DNA of 64,000 bases. It comes from Iamia majanohamensis (GTDB taxonomy: Bacteria; Actinomycetota; Acidimicrobiia; Acidimicrobiales; Iamiaceae). A program made the position numbers and the translations under genes. The stretch spans positions 3,100,001 through 3,164,000 of the forward strand of contig NZ_CP116942.1 in assembly GCF_028532485.1 (NCBI RefSeq), written 5' to 3'. Shown one piece after another: positions 9,084 through 17,304 of the stretch. Each line of letters opens with the position of its first letter. The stretch's first letter is position 1. The notes under the pieces were generated by a model. That model saw only the letters and a program-made list of their open reading frames with translations, ran no database searches and was not told the origin of the DNA.

Positions 9084-10159
9084 GCGACGTGGGCGGCGAC
9101 GGCCGCGGCGAGGTCTGCGGTGGTGGACGTGCCGCCCTGGTCGGGGGTGAGGTGGCGGCCCTCGGCGTAGACCGCGCTGATCGCGGCATCGAGGGCCCGG
9201 GCGGCGTCGTCGAAGCCGAGGTGCTCGAGCAGCATCACGGCCGAGAGCATGGTGGCCGTGGGGTTGACGATCCCCTGGCCGGCGATGTCGTCCGCCGTCC
9301 CGTGGGCCGACTCGAAGTAGGCCGCGTCGTCGCCGTAGCAACCCGACGGCGCCAGGCCGAGGCCACCGGCCAGGGCGGCGGCGGCGTCGGAGAGGACGTC
9401 GCCGTAGAGGTTCGGCAGCACGACGACGTCGAGCTCGTGGGGCCGGGCGACGAGGCGATGGGCGAAGTCGTCGACGATGAAGGTCTCGTGCTCGACGTCG
9501 GGGTAGTCGGCTGCGACCTGCTCGCCGATGCGGGCGAAGAGGCCGTCGGTCTGGGGCAGCATGTTCGTCTTGGCCGCGACGACGACCCTCCCCGGGCAGC
9601 CTCTGGCCTTGCGTCGGCGGGCGAGCTCGAAGCCGTGGCGGACCACGCGCTCCGAGCCGGCCTCGGTGATCGCCTTGATGGCGTAGCGGCCGGGCCCCAT
9701 CTCGTGTGCCCTCCGCCCGTCGGTGGGGCTGGTGAGGTCGAGGGGGGCGAGGTCGGCGAGGTCGCCCTCCAGGAACAGGTACAGGTCCTCCAGGTTCTCC
9801 CTGACGATCACCAGGTCGATGCCGTCGGGGTGGCTCAGCGGTGAGGAGAACCCGGGCCGGAAGCGGGTCGGCCGGACGTTGGCGTAGGTCTGGCGACCCC
9901 AGCGGAGGTGGAACAGGGCACCGACCGACGCCCCCGAGGTGGCCCCGAAGAGCGTGGCGTCGGCGGCGTCGATCTCGGCCCGGGCGGCGTCGGGGAAGGC
10001 GGACCCGTGGCTCTCGACCGCACCCGCCCCGACCGGGGGGTGGACCCAGGTGAGGGGCAGGCCGAGGCCGTCGACGACGGCGAGCGTGGCGTCGACCGCC
10101 TCCGGCGCGGCCCCCTCGCCGGGGACCACGGCGACCGTCGCGCCCGCCGGACCCGTCAT
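9080..10159 (-). CDS. Isocitrate/isopropylmalate-family decarboxylating dehydrogenase (LeuB-like)
   Basis: 359 residues from ATG at 10159. Beta-decarboxylating dehydrogenase signatures are YANVRPTRFRPG (92-103), VIVRENLEDLY (118-128), the catalytic Lys197 in KTNM, the metal-binding region VLPNLYGDVLSD (247-258) and SAHGTADDIAGQGIVNPTATMLSA (284-307). The KTNMLPQTDG and HGTADDIAG segments are unlike textbook LeuB (KANVL, HGSAPDIAG) and lean toward isocitrate- or tartrate-type members. First gene of the operon with leuC and leuD, so it should oxidise and decarboxylate the product of that hydro-lyase. Exact substrate open. Confidence 0.8.
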   Translation of the reverse strand: MTGPAGATVAVVPGEGAAPEAVDATLAVVDGLGLPLTWVHPPVGAGAVESHGSAFPDAARAEIDAADATLFGATSGASVGALFHLRWGRQTYANVRPTRFRPGFSSPLSHPDGIDLVIVRENLEDLYLFLEGDLADLAPLDLTSPTDGRRAHEMGPGRYAIKAITEAGSERVVRHGFELARRRKARGCPGRVVVAAKTNMLPQTDGLFARIGEQVAADYPDVEHETFIVDDFAHRLVARPHELDVVVLPNLYGDVLSDAAAALAGGLGLAPSGCYGDDAAYFESAHGTADDIAGQGIVNPTATMLSAVMLLEHLGFDDAARALDAAISAVYAEGRHLTPDQGGTSTTADLAAAVAAHVA

Positions 10160-10209
10160 CTGCGCCACCTCGAGACCATGACGGGCGCACGGTACCCCCC
10201 GGCCCGTGC

Positions 10210-10235
10210 GAAAGAAACGATCGACTGGTACTTTC
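10210..10235. promoter_or_regulatory. Imperfect inverted repeat in the dehydrogenase/P450 divergent control region
   Basis: Arms GAAAGAAAC and GGTACTTTC (7 of 9 positions complementary) flank GATCGACT. The site ends 5 bp before the P450 start and is the only AT-rich patch in the 81-bp divergent region. The TetR gene at the end of the P450 operon is the natural candidate binder. That assignment is an inference from position. Confidence 0.4.
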
Positions 10236-10240
10236 CTCGG

Positions 10241-11440
10241 ATGGCCACCGACCCCGTCACCGACTGGGCGACCGACTTCGACCACACCGACGACCGCTGG
10301 GCCGCCGACCCGTTCCCGATCTGGGACGACCTGCGGAGCGCGTGTCCGGTCGCTCGCACCGAGCGCTACGGCGGCGCCTGGCTGCCCACCACGCATGCCG
10401 ACGTCACCGCCATCGCCAACGACTCCGAGCACTTCACCTCGCGCAGCGTCATCGTGAGCGGGCACCGCCCGCCGGTCGAGCTGGCCCCGGCGGGGATCGC
10501 GCCGCCGATCTCCGCCGACCCGCCGTTCCACGCCGCGTCGAGGCGGATGCTGCTCCCGGTCTTCTCGCCCCAGCGCATCGCCGAGCTGGAGCCGTCGACG
10601 CGCGCCTACTGCAACGAGCTGCTCGACGGGGTGCGCGGACGCGACGTCGTGGATGCGGCGGTCGACTACGCCCAGCACATCCCCGTGCGCGTGATCGCCC
10701 GGATGCTCGGACTGCCCGACGAGGACGGAGACCGGTTCCGTGGCTTCGTCGAGGGCGTGATCGAGGCCGTGGCCGACCCGCGCGAGGAGCGGATCGAGAC
10801 GTTCCTCGGGCTCCTCCACTACCTGTCCCCCTACATCGAGGCGCGCCAGGCCGACCCGCAGGACGACGTCATCAGCCTGCTCCTCGCCTCGGACATCGAC
10901 GGGGAGCCGCTCGACCCGCTCATGGTCGTCCGCACGATCGGCCTCCTCCTGATCGCCGGCATCGACACGACGTGGAGCGCCATCGGCGCGTCGATCTGGC
11001 ACCTGGCCGCCACCCCCGCCGACCGTCGGCGGCTGGTCGACGAGCCCGCGCTGATCCCCACCGCGATCGAGGAGCTCCTCCGGGCCTACGCCCCCGTCAC
11101 GATGGCGCGGCTCGTGAAGCAGGACGTCACCTTGGCGGGGTGCCCGATGGAGGCCGAGGACTGGGTCCTGCTGCCCTTCCCCGCGGCCAACCGCGACCCT
11201 GCGTTCTTCGACCGGGCCGACGAGGTGCTCCTCGACCGCTCGCCGAACCGCCACGCCGCGTTCGGCCTCGGCATGCACCGGTGCGCCGGCTCCCACCTGG
11301 CCCGCATGGAGCTGCGCGTCGCCCTCGAGGAGTGGCTGCGGGCCTTCCCCGACTTCTCCCTCGCCGACGGCGACGCCGTCCGCTGGTCCGGGGGCCAGGT
11401 GCGGGGGCCCCGCACCCCCCCCGTGCGGGTCGCCCCGTGA
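10241..11440 (+). CDS. Cytochrome P450
   Basis: 399 residues from ATG at 10241. Soluble bacterial P450: I-helix AGIDTTW (239-245, with the oxygen-activating Asp-Thr pair), the ExxR motif in EELLRAY (Glu278, Arg281) and the heme loop AFGLGMHRCAGSHLAR with proximal Cys348. There is no transmembrane segment. The next gene is a matching small ferredoxin, which should feed it electrons. The operon diverges from a LeuB/C/D-like operon. Substrate cannot be read from the sequence. Confidence 0.93.
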   Translation: MATDPVTDWATDFDHTDDRWAADPFPIWDDLRSACPVARTERYGGAWLPTTHADVTAIANDSEHFTSRSVIVSGHRPPVELAPAGIAPPISADPPFHAASRRMLLPVFSPQRIAELEPSTRAYCNELLDGVRGRDVVDAAVDYAQHIPVRVIARMLGLPDEDGDRFRGFVEGVIEAVADPREERIETFLGLLHYLSPYIEARQADPQDDVISLLLASDIDGEPLDPLMVVRTIGLLLIAGIDTTWSAIGASIWHLAATPADRRRLVDEPALIPTAIEELLRAYAPVTMARLVKQDVTLAGCPMEAEDWVLLPFPAANRDPAFFDRADEVLLDRSPNRHAAFGLGMHRCAGSHLARMELRVALEEWLRAFPDFSLADGDAVRWSGGQVRGPRTPPVRVAP

Positions 11441-11628
11441 GGGTGCACCTCGATCGGACGGCCTGCCAGGGCCACGGCCGCTGCTACTCGCTGGCGCCCG
11501 ACGTGTTCACCTGCGACGACGACGGCCAGGCCGTCCTTCTCGTCGACGGCCCTCTCTCGAGCGACCAGGAGGTGCCCGCTCGCCTGGCGGCCGACAGCTG
11601 CCCCGAGTTCGCCATCACCGTCGAGTAG
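11437..11628 (+). CDS. Small [3Fe-4S]-type ferredoxin, P450 partner
   Basis: 63 residues. The GTG start overlaps the P450 stop (GTGA). Cluster ligands appear as C10-QGHGR-C16 and C55-P, the pattern of actinobacterial single-cluster ferredoxins that serve P450s. The usual second Cys of a 4Fe cluster is replaced by His13, which favours a 3Fe-4S cluster. Tight coupling with the P450 indicates a dedicated electron donor. No ferredoxin reductase gene is nearby. Confidence 0.9.
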   Translation: MRVHLDRTACQGHGRCYSLAPDVFTCDDDGQAVLLVDGPLSSDQEVPARLAADSCPEFAITVE

Positions 11629-11637
11629 GACGTTCCG

Positions 11638-12252
11638 ATGGGACGCATCGCAGGGGTCTCCCCGGAGGAGACCCGCTCCCGGATCCTGGCGAGCGCAGCC
11701 GCGCTGTTCGCCCGGGACGGCTACGACGGGGCCAGCATCGCCGACATCGCCGGCGATGCGGGGTTGACGACCGGGGCGATCTACGCCCACCACGCGTCGA
11801 AGGCCGAGCTGTTCGTGGCCGCGCTCAACCGGTACGGGTCCCCGCAGCTCGAGCGCCTCCTGGCCTTCGACGACGCCGGCGACGACACCCTCGCGCTGAT
11901 CTCCGAGCGCGGCCGGGCACTGGCCCGTCGCCGCCACCTCGACGGCAGCCTCCTCGTCGAGGCGATCGTCGCCGCCCAGCGCCACCCGGAGGTCGGCGTG
12001 CTCCTCACCGAGCGGTTCGCCGGCCGGGAGGAGACGCTCGCCGCCCTGCTCGACATGGGCAAGCGCACCCGGGTCGTCGACGCCGCGGTCCCGTCCGAGG
12101 CGGTCGCCCGCTTCCTCGTGATGCTCTCCCTCGGCTCGCTCCTCGTCGCCGCCCTCGACCTCCCGGCGGTGGACGACGACGACTGGGCCACCGTCATCGA
12201 CGACCTCGTCGGTCGGCTCGGCTCGGGACCGACCGCACCACCGCCGTCGTAG
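11638..12252 (+). CDS. TetR-family transcriptional regulator of the P450 operon
   Basis: 204 residues, starting 9 bp after the ferredoxin stop. The N-terminal HTH is canonical: SRILASAAALFARDGYDGAS followed by DAGLTTGAIYAHHASKAELF (residues about 13-60). The C-terminal half is helical with no family-specific motif. Co-transcription with the P450 and ferredoxin suggests local control, perhaps through the repeat at 10210-10235. Confidence 0.9.
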   Translation: MGRIAGVSPEETRSRILASAAALFARDGYDGASIADIAGDAGLTTGAIYAHHASKAELFVAALNRYGSPQLERLLAFDDAGDDTLALISERGRALARRRHLDGSLLVEAIVAAQRHPEVGVLLTERFAGREETLAALLDMGKRTRVVDAAVPSEAVARFLVMLSLGSLLVAALDLPAVDDDDWATVIDDLVGRLGSGPTAPPPS

Positions 12253-12500
12253 CCCGGGCCTCCGCGCCCCGACCTACGGGAAGCCGGTCGGACGTGCGGC
12301 GTCGACCACCCGCCGAGGGGCTCAGCGGCTCGGGAGCAACTGCGGCGCGACATCGAGCCCGCGACCACACTGCTTGCGGCCATCGAGGCCGGGGTCGATC
12401 TGTCGCCAGCACCGACCGATGAGAGCTCCCGGCGGCGCCACCCTGCCGCCGACCCCGACGACGTCGCCTAGGGTCCTCTCAGTCGCAGGGCAGGGGTCCC

Positions 12501-13061
12501 ATGAAGCAGGACATCCGCACGAGCGCGCACCGCGAAAACGGCGGGGACTCAGGTGAGCGGGTAGCCCCAGCATCGTCCTGGGCTGGCAACCTCACACCAT
12601 GGCTCGCCGCCACCGTGGTGGTGCTGGCCACTGTGATCGCCGTTCTCTTCTTCGTCGTGGCCCAAGAACGAGGCGAGGCCGCAGACCTGCGGGACGAACT
12701 GGACCTAGCGGAGGCGGAGTTAGCGGCACGTGACGAGCAAGCGGCCGCCGTGCAGGCTGAGGAGGACGCACTGCCAGACCTCGAGGAGCTGGCGGACGAG
12801 ACCGAGGCGCCCGGCACCGTCGAAGTGTCGGGTGACAGCGACAGCCTGACGGTCGATGTCTTCTTCCCGGGCGAGTCGTCGCTGGACTGGCTCGAGGAGT
12901 ACATGGACGAGCTGGGCCTGAACGGAGGCACGATTCGCCAGCGGATGGGGCAGACACGCGCCCTCGATGGCACCCAAGAGGCAAGCGGCGATGACGTCTC
13001 GGTGACTTGGACCTACCACCCCGACGACGGCCTAAGCGCAGTGTTCAGCGTCGACGGCTGA
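12501..13061 (+). CDS. Hypothetical single-pass membrane protein with coiled coil
   Basis: 186 residues from ATG at 12501. A polar N-terminus of about 32 residues precedes one strong transmembrane helix (about 33-54, LAATVVVLATVIAVLFFVV). An acidic helical stretch follows (about 57-95, repeated AADLRDELDLAEAELAARDEQ heptad-like pattern). A small C-terminal domain ends in VSVTWTYHPDDGLSAVFSVDG. Topology suggests that domain is outside the cell. I recognise no family. The next gene is only 30 bp away and probably co-transcribed. Confidence 0.7.
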   Translation: MKQDIRTSAHRENGGDSGERVAPASSWAGNLTPWLAATVVVLATVIAVLFFVVAQERGEAADLRDELDLAEAELAARDEQAAAVQAEEDALPDLEELADETEAPGTVEVSGDSDSLTVDVFFPGESSLDWLEEYMDELGLNGGTIRQRMGQTRALDGTQEASGDDVSVTWTYHPDDGLSAVFSVDG

Positions 13062-13091
13062 CCGCACAGTCCGGCCTCTGGGGAGGACCAC

Positions 13092-13439
13092 ATGCGAACC
13101 GACGACCCGAAGCTCACCGGCAACGTCACCGACCACCTGGACCCTGGCGAGAGCATCGTCCACGTCGTGGCGGGCCGCTACGTCACCCATGTCCGTCGAC
13201 CGCGGGCCTACCTGGTGGCCACTGAACGCCGACTGATCTTCGTCGGCATCAAGTTCGCCGGTCAGCACGTGATGTCGTTCTACTACGGCCAGGTCGACGC
13301 CTTCGGTCACTCCAAGGGCGTGCTGGGCGCCTCGCTGGCGGTGTCCGCTGGCAACGCCTCGTGCAAGGTCGACCGCATCAAGGACCCCGACCTGGCCGGA
13401 CTTGAGCAGTTCGTCCGAGGACAGATGCGCACGGCCTAG
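13092..13439 (+). CDS. Small PH-like domain protein
   Basis: 115 residues from ATG at 13092, preceded by GGGGAGG. The fold pattern is a bacterial pleckstrin-homology domain of the YokE type: LDPGESIVHVV, then YLVATERRLIFVG, MSFYYGQVDAFGHSKG and a C-terminal helix DPDLAGLEQFVRGQM. Such domains are small binding modules with few assigned functions. No signal peptide or membrane segment. Confidence 0.7.
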   Translation: MRTDDPKLTGNVTDHLDPGESIVHVVAGRYVTHVRRPRAYLVATERRLIFVGIKFAGQHVMSFYYGQVDAFGHSKGVLGASLAVSAGNASCKVDRIKDPDLAGLEQFVRGQMRTA

Positions 13440-13884
13440 ACCCGCTGTCGCACCCTCTCCGTCGGGCGCGCTAGGTGACGCAGTGGAAACCATGGCGGGC
13501 GCTGAGGGCACGCAAGCACGCACGACTCCGGTTGGGCCGGGGTGCACCCCTCCGGCGGCGGCCGGGTTGAAGTGCGAGCCGACGGCAGACGATCTAGCTC
13601 GACCACGACGGCAGACGATCTGGCTCGACCACGACCTGGACGTCAGGGGTGCAACGCGGGGCTGGTGCACGAGCTGATCCACCTCGCGCCGGGGGGTCCG
13701 GCGGGGTGCCCGGACCTGCTTCGGATGAGGGAGGAGACCCAGGTGCGGGCGGAGCCTGCCGGGTGGTGCCGCCGCCGGGGACCTGCAGGCATGGGTCGCG
13801 GCCCGGTCTGAGGTGGGCCCGGTCGCCGACGCCGAGGTCGCAACGAACTCGAGGTACCGCCCGCGAGGCGACGTGGCAGGTGGC
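13440..13884. other. Intergenic region with a 26-bp tandem duplication
   Basis: No convincing gene in 445 bp between two convergent transcription units. It contains a 26-bp unit (13581-13606) repeated immediately (13607-13632) with a single A/G difference. Unit start GACGGCAGACGATCT, unit end CTCGACCAC. Confidence 0.6.
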
Positions 13885-14436
13885 CTAGATGTCCCCCCGG
13901 AGCGAGGCCCACACGACGACGTTGTCCTCGTAATGGCGCGACGACTGGTCGAACCTGCCACCGCAGGTGATGAGCCGCAGCGATGCCTCTGGCGTGGGGG
14001 TGTACACCTCGGCCGGGACCGCCTCCTTGGAGTAGGTCTCCACGCGGTCGACCACGAACACCGCCAAGCCGTGCTCGCCGCCGATCACCACCTCGTCGCC
14101 GGCTTCGAGCTCACCGAGCTCGTAGAACACCCCCGGACCGGTCCGGGAGTCATAGTGGCCCGCCACCACCGCCGCACCGGGCTCGCCGGGTTCGGGGCCG
14201 CCCACGTGCCACCCTGCGACGTCGGCCGTCTCGGGGGCCTGCAGCCGGCCAGCGTCGTCGAGCTCGAGGGGCACGAAGTCCGTGTCGACGCCGATCTTCT
14301 CGATGACGAGCCGGGCGGGGTCGCCCACCGGTCTCGCGACAGCTGCGGCCACCGGGGCCGCGGGCGCCAGCGGGTCGGGCTCCTCCTGCTGAGCCTCCTG
14401 AACCGCAACGGCACCCGCCACCACGCCGGCAACCAC
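13885..14436 (-). CDS. Class F sortase (second copy)
   Basis: 183 residues from GTG at 14436. The sortase barrel has His94 in VAGHYDSRTG and Cys158 in LRLITCGGRF, ending RHYEDNVVVWASLRG. The true start is probably further upstream. In frame before the GTG come the residues SRRRAGAALTAL, which would complete a positively charged signal anchor. A GGAG (14500-14503) overlaps the upstream stop codon and sits 6 nt before an ATC codon (14493); CTG codons follow. The upstream gene encodes an exported protein with a sorting-like tail, so the pair mirrors the one at 3229-4700. Confidence 0.85.
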   Translation of the reverse strand: MVAGVVAGAVAVQEAQQEEPDPLAPAAPVAAAVARPVGDPARLVIEKIGVDTDFVPLELDDAGRLQAPETADVAGWHVGGPEPGEPGAAVVAGHYDSRTGPGVFYELGELEAGDEVVIGGEHGLAVFVVDRVETYSKEAVPAEVYTPTPEASLRLITCGGRFDQSSRHYEDNVVVWASLRGDI

Positions 14437-14502
14437 CAGCGCGGTCAGAGCCGCCCCGGCACGCCGCCGACTTCGGGCCAGGTTGTACGAGATGCGTGGC
14501 TC

Positions 14503-14937
14503 CTACCGGTGGAGCGCACGCCGACGGCGCAACGCCAGTGCCGAGACACCGGCTGCCATGGCGCCACCGACGAGCAGCCACGGCGGCTGGGTCGACGTGC
14601 TGCTCTGGTCGGCCATGCCGCCGAACCCGGTATCCACGCTGCCGTCAGGAATCTGGCCATCTCCAGGGGGCGCTGTGACGTCCGGTGCCGGCAGCCCAGG
14701 GGCCACGGGCTGATCCGGGTAGATCTCCTCCTCGCATGCCACGCCCGGCTGGCCGGCCGACGTCGGGCCGGGAGGGCCGTCGAGGCCGTGAGGGTCCCTG
14801 GTGTCCCTGTCGTACTCGGCCTGCGCTTCCGCCTGCGAGCTGAAGCTGTCGCAGTTGAACAGGTCCTGCGCTGACGCGACGGGTGCCGCCACGAAGAACG
14901 CTCCGAGCGCCACCAGCGCCAAGAGAACTCGTCTCAT
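14503..14937 (-). CDS. Secreted Excalibur-type calcium-binding protein with C-terminal anchor, probable sortase substrate
   Basis: 144 residues from ATG at 14937, where the signal peptide begins (cleavage near ASA-QD at 23). Residues 27-69 match the Excalibur pattern: FNCDSFSSQAEAQAEY, DPHGLDG and GVACEE, with the paired cysteines. The tail has PDGSVDTGFGG (97-107), a hydrophobic helix (about 120-137) and RRRR, again without LPXTG. The same VDTG-x-GG motif occurs in the protein at 3229-4011. The sortase gene follows directly, its likely ribosome site overlapping this stop. Confidence 0.83.
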   Translation of the reverse strand: MRRVLLALVALGAFFVAAPVASAQDLFNCDSFSSQAEAQAEYDRDTRDPHGLDGPPGPTSAGQPGVACEEEIYPDQPVAPGLPAPDVTAPPGDGQIPDGSVDTGFGGMADQSSTSTQPPWLLVGGAMAAGVSALALRRRRALHR

Positions 14938-15051
14938 CACGATCCCCTCTCCCCGCCGGCCCCTCGCCGACGACGCCCGGACGTTACACCGGCCGGCAGC
15001 GACTGCCCGGATCGGGCCCGGCGGCAGTGGGGTACAGCCCACCGGAGGAAC

Positions 15052-15085
15052 AGGTCAGGCCCCTTCCGGGGAGGGGGCCTGACCT
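15052..15085 (-). terminator. Hairpin downstream of the tRNA-Gly 3' copy
   Basis: Twelve-base arms AGGTCAGGCCCC and GGGGCCTGACCT form a strong stem 10 bp beyond the tRNA-derived repeat. Read on the minus strand it lies just after the original tRNA 3' end. It was probably the tRNA-Gly terminator before the element inserted. Confidence 0.6.
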
Positions 15086-15094
15086 GGGTTTCTG

Positions 15095-15144
15095 TTGGAG
15101 CGGACGACCGGATTCGAACCGGCGACCCTCACCTTGGCAAGGTG
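15095..15144 (-). repeat. Element junction: 50-bp copy of the tRNA-Gly(GCC) 3' half
   Basis: Identical over 50 bp to 33332-33381. It covers the anticodon loop, variable and T-arms, acceptor 3' strand and CCA of tRNA-Gly, but lacks the 5' half, so it is not a functional tRNA. The sequence diverges immediately outside on both sides. It marks the attachment-site duplication left by integrase-mediated insertion. Confidence 0.92.
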
Positions 15145-15215
15145 CCTGGGACCGGGGCGGGTGTGGCCCGCAGACCCTTGTGGTACAACGAATCCAGTCG
15201 GTGCTCTCGCTCGCT

Positions 15216-15235
15216 GGGCACAATCGTGGGCACAA
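15216..15235 (+). promoter_or_regulatory. Candidate integrase arm-binding site (left)
   Basis: GGGCACAATCGTGGGCACAA: two GGGCACAA units with a 12-bp period. An almost identical pair in the same orientation lies at 33187-33206 near the other element end. Paired arm-type sites on both sides of the core are expected for lambda-type integrases. Confidence 0.55.
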
Positions 15236-15299
15236 AGCTGCCAACAGCGGCCTCCCGTAGCGATCCGTGTGATCGCGTCCCACGAGGTGGTCGCCTGTC

Positions 15300-16550
15300 A
15301 TGTCCACGAGGTACCGCAAGAAGCCGCTCGCCCAGTTCGAGCAAGGCACTCGCATCTACGCACCGAGCGGTGGTGAGACCCGCTACCGCATCGTCGCCAC
15401 CGACCCCGGGACCGGCCGACGGTTCTCGACGAAGGCCACCGGTGAGGCCGCCGCTCGAGCGAAGGCCCACGAGATCGAGCGGCGCCTCGCCGGCGCGACC
15501 CCCGTCCATGCAATCACCGACGAGCGCTCCCGGACAGTGCGGGTCCTGGCCGATCGGTACGTGTCGGATCACCTGCCGAACCTCTCGCTGAGGTACCGCG
15601 AGCGCCAGGAGTACCTCCTCGAGTCATGGATCCTGCCGGTGGTCGGCGACCGACCGCTGACGGCGTGGACGCCGGCCGAGTCGATGGCAGTGCTGGCCTC
15701 GGTCCGCAACGCCGGTCGATCAGCGGCGCTGGTCCAGGACGTCGGCGCCACGATGCGGGCGCTGGTCACCCACGCCCGACGCCTCCGCTGGCTCGGACCC
15801 CAGAGCGACGACCCGATGTGGATGGTCAGCTACTCGAAGCGAGCGAGCGTACAAGGAGCCGGGGCCGTCTACGTCCCGCGCACCGCCCTCCCGACCGACG
15901 ACCAGTGCGACGCACTGTTCCTAGCAATGGTTGCGAACGGCGAGCCGACGTGGGCGCTGGCCATGCGCCTGAAGCACCGCACCGGCGTGCGGTGGGGCGA
16001 GCTGACGGCGCTACAAGCCGACGATGTCTCCTTCGACCGGCGGACGGTGCGGGTGGCCCGAGCGGTCGAGCAGGGCCGGCGGTCCGCGCCGACCATCAAG
16101 GGAACCAAGAACCACATGACCCGCACGACGATCTTCCCCAGGAGCCTCTCGGGCGACCTACGGGCTCACGTCGACGCTGTCACCGCCGAGAACGGGCCGA
16201 CCGGCCTGCTCTTCCCCGGTCGACGTGGCGGGCTGATGCGCCGGTCCACGTTCCAGCAGATCTGGATCAAGGCCGCCGACGCGGCCGGCTGGCCGATGAC
16301 GGCGCCCCTCACTCGATCGGCCGGCTACGGCGATGGAGCGAGGGGGTGGCGATGGACGGGCTCCGCGAAGTGGTCGCCGCACGACCTTCGCCACGTCGCC
16401 GCGTGCTGGATGCTCTTCGACCTCCGCCTCGACGTCGCCGTCGTCGCCGCCAAGCTCGGCCACCACGACCCCGCCTTCACCATGTCCGTCTACGTCGCCC
16501 CGAGAGGCGACGCCGACGAGGCAGCCATGGCCGCTACCGAAGACTGGTAG
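15300..16550 (+). CDS. int: Tyrosine recombinase / site-specific integrase
   Basis: 416 residues from ATG at 15300. N-terminal arm-binding and SAM-like core domain (about 1-190) precede the catalytic domain. Active-site residues are visible: Arg231 in HRTGVRWGEL, Lys270 in the KGTKN strand region, His361-x-x-Arg364 in HDLRH, His388 in LGHHD and nucleophile Tyr398 in MSVYVAP. The gene begins 156 bp inside the tRNA-derived junction and reads into the element, the usual position. It should catalyse insertion into, and with a helper excision from, the tRNA-Gly(GCC) gene. Confidence 0.95.
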   Translation: MSTRYRKKPLAQFEQGTRIYAPSGGETRYRIVATDPGTGRRFSTKATGEAAARAKAHEIERRLAGATPVHAITDERSRTVRVLADRYVSDHLPNLSLRYRERQEYLLESWILPVVGDRPLTAWTPAESMAVLASVRNAGRSAALVQDVGATMRALVTHARRLRWLGPQSDDPMWMVSYSKRASVQGAGAVYVPRTALPTDDQCDALFLAMVANGEPTWALAMRLKHRTGVRWGELTALQADDVSFDRRTVRVARAVEQGRRSAPTIKGTKNHMTRTTIFPRSLSGDLRAHVDAVTAENGPTGLLFPGRRGGLMRRSTFQQIWIKAADAAGWPMTAPLTRSAGYGDGARGWRWTGSAKWSPHDLRHVAACWMLFDLRLDVAVVAAKLGHHDPAFTMSVYVAPRGDADEAAMAATEDW

Positions 16551-16607
16551 CGACTGCGACGGCCGACGGGAACAGGGTGGCGAAGTGGGGCGAGTTCACT
16601 ACTTCGA

Positions 16608-16895
16608 TTATGATCCAACCACGGGATCATCTGCCGATGCGAGCGTTCTGGCGTTGCGTTGCCGGACCGCCGATCGCCCCAGCATGAGCAGGCCGAAGCC
16701 GGCTGCGAGGACCGAAGTGGTCCAGGAGCGGCTGACGACGAAGATGACCAACCCGACCACGATGTAGAGGACGCCGGCGATCCAATCCCACCGGCCGGGC
16801 GGGCCGGACCCGAGCCGGTGCGGCATCGGCCCAGGGCCGAACATGACCCTGAAGAACTCCCGCCACGTGAGCCTGCGCCTTCCGTCCTCCGCCAC
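16608..16895 (-). CDS. Small membrane protein, hypothetical
   Basis: 95 residues if the GTG at 16895 is used; the frame stays open to an ATG at 17141. Two adjacent hydrophobic helices, WIAGVLYIVVGLVIFVV and TSVLAAGFGLLMLG, follow an N-terminus with LTWREFFRVMFGPGPMPHRLG. No recognised family. The membrane pattern is too regular for a chance frame, but start and expression are uncertain. Confidence 0.5.
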   Translation of the reverse strand: MAEDGRRRLTWREFFRVMFGPGPMPHRLGSGPPGRWDWIAGVLYIVVGLVIFVVSRSWTTSVLAAGFGLLMLGRSAVRQRNARTLASADDPVVGS

Positions 16896-17304
16896 GGCGC
16901 CGGTGTACCCCAGCCGGGGCCATCGGTACCACCGAGCGTCGTCAGGGTCCCGGAGGCCGCACCCGGAACGCACCACCTGTCGTGGCTCGACTCGATGGCG
17001 GCGGCTCTCAGCAAGTGACCCGTCCATCTCCGCACGCGGACAAGTGCTGTGCAAAAACACCCGAATGGGTGAACTAAGGGTGGCGGTGTCGGATTCCGAT
17101 CGTAGGGACTTCATGCTGCTGCGATCGTTCTCCCTGCTCACGACCTGATTCGGAACAGTGGGAAGCGAAGCCTCCGTCGACCCGTGAACCCGTTCTCCAT
17201 CCCCAGTTCGGCGATGGCGCAGTTGGGAGCGGCCAGCTGCACTGGCTGCGTCATCAAGCCATCAGTACCTTGCTCGGCGCCGGTGCGGGCCGGTCGAGCG
17301 GAGG
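16896..17304. other. Intergenic, nothing recognised
   Basis: About 410 bp between the small membrane protein and the lipoprotein gene. It is less GC-biased than the flanks and contains short AT-rich patches that could hold promoters. No repeat or gene stands out. Confidence 0.4.

Noticed and set aside
15098-15170. tRNA-like sequence near the integrase
   Set aside because: Only the 3' half of tRNA-Gly is present; the 5' half is replaced by unrelated sequence, so it is an att remnant and not a tRNA gene.
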